64,000 nucleotides of DNA from Nanobdellota archaeon (GTDB taxonomy: Archaea; Nanobdellota; Nanobdellia; Tiddalikarchaeales; Tiddalikarchaeaceae), in assembly GCA_016931175.1 (NCBI GenBank), contig JAFGFH010000026.1:1-64000 (forward strand). Direction: 5' to 3'. Position numbers and translations under genes: made by a program. Below, piece after piece: positions 56,005 to 64,000 of this stretch; position 1 is the first letter of the stretch, and each line of letters begins with the position of its first letter. Under the pieces are notes generated by a model. The model was not told where the DNA came from and did no database searches. It saw only the letters and a program-made list of their open reading frames with translations.

Positions 56005-56442
56005 ATGGTAAATGTTTACGATGTAGAACCGGAAAAGCTGATTAATGGCTTAAAAGAAGAATTGAAGAAGAATCCTTCAATTAAGCCTGAAGATTGGAGC
56101 AGATTTGTTAAGACAGGTATGAGCAAGGAGATGCCTCCAATACAGGAAGATTTCTGGTACATCAGGGCTGCTAGTATTCTAAGAAGCTTGTACGTTCACG
56201 GGCCTAAAGGTGTTCAAAGATTAAGGACTAAATACGGCGGAAGGAAGAACAGGGGAGTTGTTCAGGAGAAGGTTTTCAAAGGCGGCGGGAAGATTATAAG
56301 AACTATTCTTCAGCAATTAGAGAAGGAAGGCATGGTTGAACATATTATGAAGAACGGCAAGAAAGGAAGGCAATTAACTCCTAAGGCTGTTAAATTATTA
56401 GATAATACTGCTTATAAGGTGAGTAAGGTTGACAAGAAATAA
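56005..56442 (+). CDS. rps19e: 30S ribosomal protein S19e
   Basis: VYDVEPEKLINGLKEELKK...FWYIRAASILRSLYVHGPKGVQRLRTKYGG. Confidence 0.95.
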   Translation: MVNVYDVEPEKLINGLKEELKKNPSIKPEDWSRFVKTGMSKEMPPIQEDFWYIRAASILRSLYVHGPKGVQRLRTKYGGRKNRGVVQEKVFKGGGKIIRTILQQLEKEGMVEHIMKNGKKGRQLTPKAVKLLDNTAYKVSKVDKK

Positions 56443-56614
56443 GGTGTCCAGTCTTAAAACTAAACTAGTGAGTGCTAAGAGAAGTTACAGAGTAGCTCCG
56501 AGGTGGATTGTTTTAAGAAAGTATGGCGGGTTGAAGAGGAGCATGCACGTTTCAAGCTGGAGAGTTAATCCTAAGATGAGAAGGCATTGGAGAAAAAAGA
56601 AGATAAAGGTGTAA
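56429..56614 (+). CDS. rpl39e: 50S ribosomal protein L39e
   Basis: APRWIVLRKYG...SWRVNPKMRRHWRKKKIKV; start may be internal. Confidence 0.8.
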   Translation: MTRNKVSSLKTKLVSAKRSYRVAPRWIVLRKYGGLKRSMHVSSWRVNPKMRRHWRKKKIKV

Positions 56615-56618
56615 ATTA

Positions 56619-57107
56619 ATGGTTAAAGATTTTGAAATTAGAAGGTATAATATTCATTTGACTAAGGATGTTTCAAGAGTTCCTATTAACAGGAAAGCTA
56701 GCAGGGCAATAGTTACTATCAAAAAATTTATTGAAAAGAACACTCGTGCTGAGAAAGGCAGCGTGTTAATAGGCAATGAGTTAAACGAAGCATTATGGAA
56801 CAGGAGCAGAAGCAGGCCGCCAGCGAAGGTCAGCGTCTTTGTTCAAAACCTTAAAGATGGGAAAGTCTTCGTTAACTTGGAAGGAGCACCTCTTTACGTG
56901 AAGAAGGAGAAGAAAGAGAAGAAGGAGAAAGAGGATAAGAAAGGCAAAGGTTTGGAAGAATTAACTGAGGATTTCAAGACGGACAAGGAAAAAGAAGAAG
57001 GTAAAAAAGACAAGAAGAAAGAGTCTGAGAAGAAAGAAAAAGTTGCTGTTAAAACAGAGAAGAAGTCAGAGCCTAAAAAGAAAACTGCTAAGCCTAAGAA
57101 GAAGTAA
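56619..57107 (+). CDS. rpl31e: 50S ribosomal protein L31e with long Lys-rich C-terminal extension
   Basis: RRYNIHLTKDVSRVPINRKASRAIVTIKKFIEKNTRAEKGSVLIGNELNEALWNRSRSRPPAKVSV then KKEKKEKKEKEDKKG... Confidence 0.92.
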   Translation: MVKDFEIRRYNIHLTKDVSRVPINRKASRAIVTIKKFIEKNTRAEKGSVLIGNELNEALWNRSRSRPPAKVSVFVQNLKDGKVFVNLEGAPLYVKKEKKEKKEKEDKKGKGLEELTEDFKTDKEKEEGKKDKKKESEKKEKVAVKTEKKSEPKKKTAKPKKK

Positions 57108-57117
57108 AAGTATAGTC

Positions 57118-57774
57118 ATGCAATTAATTAATTTTTACAATAACCCTAATGTTGGTTTGTTCTTTTACACAACAGACGAGATTACAATAGTGCCCACGAT
57201 AACGTCTGAAGAGGTTAAGAAGATTATTAAGAAGGAGTTGCAGACTGAGATAATAGTTTCTAATGTTTACAGCTCAAACGTTTTAAGCATATTCTTGAAC
57301 GGGAATAACAAGTTCTTGTTCGCTCCTGATATAATAAATGAGTCTGAAAAGAAGACATTATCCAGTATTAAGGGTTTAAAGCTCGTAATTCTTAAGACCA
57401 GGCTTAACGCTTTAGGCAATAATATGTGTTTCAAGGATGACTTGGTCGTGGTGAATCCTAATTTTGAGGAGGAAGTAATTAAGCAGTTAGAGTCATTAAA
57501 GTTTAAGGTGTTAAAATCCTCTGTTGCAGGAGTAGGTACTGTCGGCGCTAACCTCGTAATTTTTGGAAAGAAGGCGATTGTTAACCCTGCTATTAAGCCA
57601 AAGGAGAGGGAGGAGATTACTAAATTCTTGGGAGTAGAGTTAGAATCTGCCACTGTTAATAATAAGAGCAATATTGTTAAAGCTGGGTTAGTATTTAATA
57701 AGAATGGGGTTATTGTGTCAAACGCTATGACAGGTCCTGAAATGATGGTTATAGAAGGTGCTTGGAATGAGTGA
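57118..57774 (+). CDS. Translation initiation factor aIF6
   Basis: NNPNVGLFFYTTDEITIVP...DLVVVNPNFEEEV...VGTVGANLVIFGKKAIVNPAIKPKE. Confidence 0.92.
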   Translation: MQLINFYNNPNVGLFFYTTDEITIVPTITSEEVKKIIKKELQTEIIVSNVYSSNVLSIFLNGNNKFLFAPDIINESEKKTLSSIKGLKLVILKTRLNALGNNMCFKDDLVVVNPNFEEEVIKQLESLKFKVLKSSVAGVGTVGANLVIFGKKAIVNPAIKPKEREEITKFLGVELESATVNNKSNIVKAGLVFNKNGVIVSNAMTGPEMMVIEGAWNE

Positions 57775-58204
57775 TATGGATAAGGAAAAGAAGCAACAGT
57801 TATTGCAGCAGTTAGGTTACGAGTTTGAAGGTTTAAGGCAGCAATTAGCAGGCATTGATGCTGAACTTCAAGAGCTGAACTTGCGAATATCAGAGTTTGA
57901 ACGCGCCAAGGAGACTTTATCTGCTTTAAGCAATAGCAAAAAGGATGAGGAGATGCTCGTGCCTTTAAGCGAGGGATTATTCATTAAAGCTAACATTAAG
58001 AATGTTAAGGAAGTACTTGTTGGTGTTGGCAGCGGCGTAGTCGTAGGAAAAGATATGATGAAGGCTAAGGATTACGTTCAGGAAAGGATTGACGAAGCGG
58101 ATAATTTGATTAACAGGTTGAATAGTAATGCTCAATACTTCGTTGCGAGGATGCGCGAGTTAGAGCCTGAATTGCAGAGATTAACTCTTGAACTTAGAAG
58201 GTGA
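57758..58204 (+). CDS. pfdA: Prefoldin subunit alpha
   Basis: Coiled coil; MLVPLSEGLFIKANIKNVKEVLVGVGSGVVVGKDMMKAKDYVQERI. Confidence 0.9.
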   Translation: MLGMSDMDKEKKQQLLQQLGYEFEGLRQQLAGIDAELQELNLRISEFERAKETLSALSNSKKDEEMLVPLSEGLFIKANIKNVKEVLVGVGSGVVVGKDMMKAKDYVQERIDEADNLINRLNSNAQYFVARMRELEPELQRLTLELRR

Positions 58205-59108
58205 AATAGTCTTGTTTGATTTCTTAAAGAAGAAGATTGAAAGCGTTTTCAAAAAAGTTGAAAAAGTAGTTACTGAGAAGACCTTGGACCAGAAGAGTTT
58301 TGACACCATATTCTGGGAGTTTGAATTATTACTATTGCAGTCCAATGTCAGTGCTGAAGTAATCAGTAAGGTAAAGGAGGAATTAAGCAGTGAATTAGTA
58401 GGCAAGAGTGTTAAGAGGAACTTCAAGCAAGTAATCAGTTCAGCTTTGCGTAAGGCGTTCAATGACGTATTAATTGAAGTTAAGGAGACTGATTTTTTGA
58501 AGAGTATTAAAGCTAAGAAGCCTTTTATTATAATGATTGTTGGTGTTAACGGGAGCGGGAAGACTACAACGATTAGTAAATTAGTGCAATATTTTAAGAA
58601 GAACAAGTTATCCTGCGTCTTGGCTGCTGGTGATACTTTCAGGGCTGCGAGCATTGAACAATTGAAGCACCACGGTGACAAGTTAAGTGTTCACGTAGTA
58701 GCTGGCGGTTACGGGAGTGACAGTGCGAGCATTGGTTACGACGCTGTTAAGTATGCTGAGAAGAATAAGACTAATGTTGTACTCATTGACACTGCAGGGA
58801 GGTTGCATTCTAATACTAATTTAATGGACGAGTTGCATAAGGTTAAGAAGGTGAACAATCCTGATATTACAATCTTCGTTGCTGACGCGTTAACAGGCAA
58901 CGACGTCGTAGAACAGGCGAAGAAGTTCAACGAGCAAATCAGGGTAGACTATGTAGTTTTAACGAAGACTGACGTGGATGATAAGGGAGGAGCAATACTA
59001 AGCGTTGGTTACACTATTAAAAAACCAATACTGTTCCTCGGCACAGGCCAAGAATATAAGGACTTGAAAGTCTTCACAAAAGAAGACGTATTAAAGAAGT
59101 TGTTTTAA
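58188..59108 (+). CDS. ftsY: Signal recognition particle receptor FtsY
   Basis: IVGVNGSGKTTTISKLVQYF, AAGDTFRAASIEQL, VVLIDTAGRLHSN, VLTKTDVDDKGGAILSV; real start near 58212. Confidence 0.95.
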   Translation: MNLEGEIVLFDFLKKKIESVFKKVEKVVTEKTLDQKSFDTIFWEFELLLLQSNVSAEVISKVKEELSSELVGKSVKRNFKQVISSALRKAFNDVLIEVKETDFLKSIKAKKPFIIMIVGVNGSGKTTTISKLVQYFKKNKLSCVLAAGDTFRAASIEQLKHHGDKLSVHVVAGGYGSDSASIGYDAVKYAEKNKTNVVLIDTAGRLHSNTNLMDELHKVKKVNNPDITIFVADALTGNDVVEQAKKFNEQIRVDYVVLTKTDVDDKGGAILSVGYTIKKPILFLGTGQEYKDLKVFTKEDVLKKLF

Positions 59109-60763
59109 GGGTTCATTGTTACATCTGCTGATATTGAGAAGTTACCTGTTGTGAAATCAGCATCTGAGTTATCCTGCAATTTCTTAAGCAAGTATAATGC
59201 TTTGTACGCTTCGAATACTTCTTTTCTCTGCCTATCAACCTTGTCGCGAGCTAGGTCATCCAACCACCCGTGCTTGAATGTCTTTGTTGCATCTCTTGGA
59301 GTTACTTGCTGCGGGGTTTGAGGCAGGTTATGATTTGATCTAATATAATTTAATAAGTTTTCATCTAGTGCGAATGAGCCTGCATAAGTATCGTTCTTTG
59401 AACACTTTACGTCTGATGCTCTGTTAGGCATTATTAATGCCCCTATGTAATGAAATGCTTGAGCAATTGAGAAAGTATTGTTATTTACTGCTTCATCAAA
59501 TATTGCATTAAATACTGGGAACAAATCGTTTACTAACATATCCAAGGAGTATTTTAGTTTTATAATTGGAGTGTTGAAGTAATTGCCGTGTGTTTTACTC
59601 TCATGGTCTTTGTCAATGGATAATATGTCCTGCAGTTCTTGAGGAGGTTTTGATTTAAGAGATGTTAAGTGGTCGATTATGGATTGTGTTGATATCTCAA
59701 CTTCATGCTTTTTATCAAACATTAGTGTAATATTATCTATTTGAAGACTACTATTATAAGTTAGTGTTTCTAAGACTTCTCCTGGGTTTAATTGTCCTTG
59801 AATTAAGAATTCAGGAACTACTTTGCCAACGTGGTCTTCTCTTAATACTTGGTCCCCATTTTGGAAGAAATAGGATAAATTATCTCTTGGCTTTAAATTG
59901 CCGTTTACTATAACTCTTTGCGGGAGAATCATCATTGAAGCTCCTGTGGATGATACTGTTCTATTGGTTCCTGCACTCCTTCTACCGCTTCCTTGTGCTA
60001 AATTGTCTAATTTTTGTTCTATGTTGTCTATTTTTTTAAAGGCTGTAGCAAGTTCTTTTTCTATTATGCCATTGGGTTTTTTAGGGTTGAACCTGTCGCC
60101 TTCAAATTCTTCGTAGTTTTTGAAGTCATCTTTTTCTAATAGTGTAATATACTCTTTAATTAATGCAATTTGTTCGTTAAATGCGTCCCTTAAATATTCA
60201 TACTCTTCTAAGTTATTGTCCGTTAATATCCTGGTTACATGTTTTGTAATGTTGGAATAAACCTTGTTTCTAATCCTTCTCAAATCAAAATCAAGTGATT
60301 TATCTGCTGACGTGAATGCTTGCTGGATTTCATCCTCTAAGCTTTTCATTTCAGGAGTTAAACAATTCTTAATATCATCATATGTTACTGAACCTAATCC
60401 TTCGTAAATGTCATAAAAGCTGACATTGTCTAGGCTGAATTCTGAATCGCTTGTTCTGCTTGTAGCTTTTTTCAAGAAATCTATTAAGTCCGTATAGTCT
60501 ATCTTAACAGGAGCAGAAGTAATAATAGGAGCAGATGGTTGAACAATTACAGGAGTAGGAGCAGGTGCAGGACTAGAAGGCTGGTATTTATTAACTAATG
60601 AATCAGCGTATATGAGAAGGGATCCTAAAGCAGTATTCAAATCCATCACCGGATCATTTTCAACCTCTTGCTTAAAGTATTGAATAAAACCCTTAATATC
60701 TGTAATCCTTCCCTTAAATCTTTGCTCTAATACCTTATCTAAGACATCTGATTGAACACTCAT
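59105..60763 (-). CDS. Hypothetical 552-aa protein with Pro-rich linker
   Basis: PSSPAPAPTPVIVQPSAPIITSAP linker; abuts upstream gene. Confidence 0.7.
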   Translation of the reverse strand: MSVQSDVLDKVLEQRFKGRITDIKGFIQYFKQEVENDPVMDLNTALGSLLIYADSLVNKYQPSSPAPAPTPVIVQPSAPIITSAPVKIDYTDLIDFLKKATSRTSDSEFSLDNVSFYDIYEGLGSVTYDDIKNCLTPEMKSLEDEIQQAFTSADKSLDFDLRRIRNKVYSNITKHVTRILTDNNLEEYEYLRDAFNEQIALIKEYITLLEKDDFKNYEEFEGDRFNPKKPNGIIEKELATAFKKIDNIEQKLDNLAQGSGRRSAGTNRTVSSTGASMMILPQRVIVNGNLKPRDNLSYFFQNGDQVLREDHVGKVVPEFLIQGQLNPGEVLETLTYNSSLQIDNITLMFDKKHEVEISTQSIIDHLTSLKSKPPQELQDILSIDKDHESKTHGNYFNTPIIKLKYSLDMLVNDLFPVFNAIFDEAVNNNTFSIAQAFHYIGALIMPNRASDVKCSKNDTYAGSFALDENLLNYIRSNHNLPQTPQQVTPRDATKTFKHGWLDDLARDKVDRQRKEVFEAYKALYLLKKLQDNSDADFTTGNFSISADVTMNP

Positions 60764-61782
60764 TATCTATTCGCCTCTTTTTGAGCCATTGCCCATACAA
60801 ATTTTTCAAATTCCTTCTTTGACTTACCTAATCTCTGATTAACCATATTAGTTAGGGAGATTATCTCATTTTTAAGACTTTCCTCTAATCCTGGCATTTT
60901 CAATATTTTCTGCTGTTGTGCACTATAATAGTTGTGGTAAAAAGTGTTCGCCTTCTCCCTCTCACCAGTTAATAATAAATTATTATACATTTTGCTGACT
61001 TTAGTCCAGTAATTGAACTCTATGTCCATTGCCTGCTTCCAATTATTAAATGAGGCTTCATCAAAACCGTTAACTGCTTCATCGGATTTCTCTTTAAAAT
61101 AATTTTTAAAGTTGTTTATAAAATCAGTGAATGATTGATAAGGTTCTGGTTCATTCATTAATCCATTAACTTCAGTGAAAACCATTTCAAAATCAAGTGT
61201 TACTTCATTAAAGTAAGCCTCTAAATCAGACTTGTCCGTGAACTCGAACTTTTTCTCCTTTATCTTTTCTTCGTATATTTTTTTGATTCCAGGCTTCTCA
61301 GTAAAATTGCCCATCCCATCACTTACCAAGTAAGTGTTTAAAACATCATCCAATGCTTGGGGAACAACGCTCTTCTCACTCTCTTCTCTTCTTATTTGAA
61401 TAGCTTTAAACATTAGTTCTTGTTTGAAATCCTTCATATCAGCAGGGTCAGTAGTGCCGGCATTGTGCTGATTAACCTCATCGTATACTTGTTTGATTAT
61501 TTTATTGGAAAGAACTCTCGCTTCTGCATTCAGCTTAGCGTAAGGGAAAATTACTGCAAGCATTCCTTTATTCCCGTTCTCATGTTCAGCCCAAGACTTC
61601 AACTCTTCTTTTGCTTTCGGGTCTAAGTATTTAATCTCTAAATCGTTTAATATCACAAAGCACTCGAACATGTTATTGTCTAATGTGGAAACATTTCCTC
61701 CATTATCAGGCATCTGGGTAAGAACATATTCTATGAATTGTTGAGAATACTTGGTTTCAAGCTTAACATTATCAAGCGTCAT
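60763..61782 (-). CDS. Hypothetical 339-aa helical protein
   Basis: ATGA overlap with upstream ORF. Confidence 0.7.
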   Translation of the reverse strand: MTLDNVKLETKYSQQFIEYVLTQMPDNGGNVSTLDNNMFECFVILNDLEIKYLDPKAKEELKSWAEHENGNKGMLAVIFPYAKLNAEARVLSNKIIKQVYDEVNQHNAGTTDPADMKDFKQELMFKAIQIRREESEKSVVPQALDDVLNTYLVSDGMGNFTEKPGIKKIYEEKIKEKKFEFTDKSDLEAYFNEVTLDFEMVFTEVNGLMNEPEPYQSFTDFINNFKNYFKEKSDEAVNGFDEASFNNWKQAMDIEFNYWTKVSKMYNNLLLTGEREKANTFYHNYYSAQQQKILKMPGLEESLKNEIISLTNMVNQRLGKSKKEFEKFVWAMAQKEANR

Positions 61783-63635
61783 TCATCCTCACCCATTACT
61801 TTTTTAGTCAAGCCTAACAATATTAATGAATTATTCGTCTGATAACCATCTACCTTATCTTCCACTTCCTTAATTTTTTCATCAAACTCTTTTTTAGTTA
61901 ATACTCCACTGCTTGCTATTGATTGTTTTACAGTATTATCAATCATTGCAGGGTCGATTGTTACGTTCTGCAGATTTTGTAACTGCTGGATTAAGTCATC
62001 AGGTATCTTGGCTCCTGCTGTCTTTAACTCTTCCATCTTCTCATCAAGTTCTCTTAAATGAGTAGTTACTGATTTGTAGAATCCTATCATACTAGCATCG
62101 TAAAAGTCTTTGAAAGGAGCAATCATCTTGTTATTTTTAATTTCTAATTTGTATCCTGATATTAACTTATTACTCAACAATATCTCGTCTATTAAGTTTT
62201 TAACGTCCTCCATTTTCTTAGTCTTGCTGAAACTCTTCTGGATTGATTTAAGAACAGGCTTCAAATCCTTAACATCTTCAAAGGCTTCACTTATTACTTT
62301 CTCAACATCTCTTAATTGCTTCTTTGAAAACTTGTTTCTAATATAGAACTTGTCATTATTGAACTCGTACTTGCCCAACTCCTCTAATGCATCATCCATC
62401 ACTCCTTCCTTGAAGTATCCCGCGCTTAATGAGTTTAAGAAATCCGTTGTTGTTTTAAGAATATCAGAATAATTTATTCTTTTTGTAACATTATAGGACG
62501 AGTAAGTTGAACCTCCCCAGCTTTTATTTAAATTATTAATCCATACCAAGTAGTTCTCAAAATCTTCCTTCTTACTTGGAGGGTATTTTATCTCTGAAAA
62601 CATTGTTTTTAACCTTTTAAGGTCCTTATTTTTCAGAACTTCACTAAATTCTTTCTTTTGAGGATCAGATAAGAATAAATTATTCAGCATAGAATCTACT
62701 TTGCTTTCAACATCTTGCAACTCTTCAGGCTTTGCTTGAAAGAATTTATCAGCCCCTTCTAAATTTAATAATCCAAAGTATTCATTTATTTTAGTAACAT
62801 AATTAGTTACTTCTACCTTCCTAACTAATTCCCTTAAGTCCTTTAAATTATTAAAAGAGTAATCGAATTCGTAAAACTGCTGTTTAACACTGTCTTCTAA
62901 GAAGAGTTTATCAAGATTTTCAATAAAATATTTTTTTAATTCTTCAGGCGTGTTAAAATAACGAATATTCTTGTCTCTGTACACCAATCTCTCAGGCACA
63001 CTGCTCGTTGCTGGTTCAATACTTGACTCAGTTAAACCCTTTAGCGTCTCATAATAACTATTTTGATTTCTGTACTGGACGTTCTTTAAAAGAGTTTCTT
63101 TAATATTCTTGAAAGTCTTCAATAATTGCTCCGGACTAACTTCACTCATCTTGCCATTGTTTAGGTAGAACCTTTGTAAAACAGCAACAGACCCTCCTGT
63201 CTTCTCTAATAATTCATCAAGAGAATTACAAGCCTGAACAACCTCAAAATTAGTCTTAAACTCTTCCTCCTCCCTCCTAGTGTTATGGTTCTTAATAGAA
63301 TTATTCTGGTCAATGATAATATTATTCTGATTAACAATAACATCTAGTTGTTCTTGAGTAGAATTTTTTGTATTGTTAAAGTTTAAATATAAAAAAGCAG
63401 CATCTCTTGAAATAATAGATAAATCTAGATACTTTCTCGCTTCTGTTTCTGTTAAATTATATTCCTTTTTAATCTCTTCTAAACAAATCTTCTCAGCAGC
63501 ACTAAAGTAATCTAATCCTTTAATATTTACTTTAGAAGCATCTTCTAGCAAGTATATAGACTTATCATCAGGTATTTTTTCCTCTTTCAAATTAACACTG
63601 CGCCCCTTAAATTCAAAGGATTCTGCATTTATCAT
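61779..63635 (-). CDS. Hypothetical 618-aa helical protein
   Basis: Coiled-coil-rich ORF in co-directional operon. Confidence 0.7.
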   Translation of the reverse strand: MINAESFEFKGRSVNLKEEKIPDDKSIYLLEDASKVNIKGLDYFSAAEKICLEEIKKEYNLTETEARKYLDLSIISRDAAFLYLNFNNTKNSTQEQLDVIVNQNNIIIDQNNSIKNHNTRREEEEFKTNFEVVQACNSLDELLEKTGGSVAVLQRFYLNNGKMSEVSPEQLLKTFKNIKETLLKNVQYRNQNSYYETLKGLTESSIEPATSSVPERLVYRDKNIRYFNTPEELKKYFIENLDKLFLEDSVKQQFYEFDYSFNNLKDLRELVRKVEVTNYVTKINEYFGLLNLEGADKFFQAKPEELQDVESKVDSMLNNLFLSDPQKKEFSEVLKNKDLKRLKTMFSEIKYPPSKKEDFENYLVWINNLNKSWGGSTYSSYNVTKRINYSDILKTTTDFLNSLSAGYFKEGVMDDALEELGKYEFNNDKFYIRNKFSKKQLRDVEKVISEAFEDVKDLKPVLKSIQKSFSKTKKMEDVKNLIDEILLSNKLISGYKLEIKNNKMIAPFKDFYDASMIGFYKSVTTHLRELDEKMEELKTAGAKIPDDLIQQLQNLQNVTIDPAMIDNTVKQSIASSGVLTKKEFDEKIKEVEDKVDGYQTNNSLILLGLTKKVMGEDE

Positions 63636-63649
63636 TCCTTAAGCACCTT

Positions 63650-64000
63650 TTACATTTTTTCCACTATTTCAGTTAATGATGCATCTATACCTTTTCCCAT
63701 TCTGCCAAGTGCTAATTCCTTACTTATAATTGCTCGACTAACTGGGTTTTCAATTTTTATGTATAATGCCATTGCTTCTCTTCTTATCATTTCTGGTTCA
63801 ACTAATGCTGCTGCAGCTGCTCTGTTTGGTAGTTCAAACTCATACATAGCTTCCAATTCTACTAACTCTTTTGCTGCATTAATATAAGTTTGGCCTGCTA
63901 TCAGTACATCTGTTCCTCCTGGGGCTGCTGGTCCAACATGCTCATTTGGTGTGCCTAGAGGAATAGTATACACTGTTACATCTGTTCCTGCTGCTCCTGA
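63650..64000 (-). CDS. Hypothetical protein, N-terminus truncated by window end
   Basis: Frame stays open to 64000 (SGAAGTDVTVYTIPLGTPNEH...); the annotated GTG start is probably not real. Confidence 0.6.
   Translation of the reverse strand, partial: SGAAGTDVTVYTIPLGTPNEHVGPAAPGGTDVLIAGQTYINAAKELVELEAMYEFELPNRAAAAALVEPEMIRREAMALYIKIENPVSRAIISKELALGRMGKGIDASLTEIVEKM

Noticed and set aside
1-64000. CRISPR array or insertion sequence
   Set aside because: No regularly spaced direct repeats and no transposase or integrase motifs noticed on either strand.

Overview
Gene-dense, AT-leaning archaeal chromosomal segment, most likely from a DPANN lineage (Woesearchaeota/Pacearchaeota/Nanoarchaeota-like; this is inferred from gene content). 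Housekeeping blocks: Hel308-type helicase; GINS - L44e - S27e - aIF2alpha - Nop10 - PAC2; S19e - L39e - L31e - aIF6 - prefoldin alpha - FtsY; grpE - X - Y - dnaK - dnaJ; a fused primase (PriS plus PriL-CTD-like); ADP-dependent sugar kinase; split ADP-forming acyl-CoA synthetase; HerA-like ATPase; six tRNA genes, four of them Arg. Accessory content includes an 8 kb envelope operon with three lipoproteins, a 1068-aa papain/C39-like protein sharing a C-terminal domain with a nearby paralog, two new paralogs inside the Hsp70 operon, a terminal operon of large orphan proteins, a CaCA-exchanger pseudogene, and a tRNA-Arg(CCT) intron with C/D-box-like motifs. The most unexpected signal is a repeated palindrome ACAAC-N8-GTTGT. 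It occurs three times, only in promoter regions: at the trmB-like regulator, a parvulin gene and a DUF932-like gene. A N9 variant straddles the dnaK TATA box. This suggests a small undescribed stress/chaperone regulon. I noticed no CRISPR array, transposase or rRNA. All homology calls are by eye; no searches were run.
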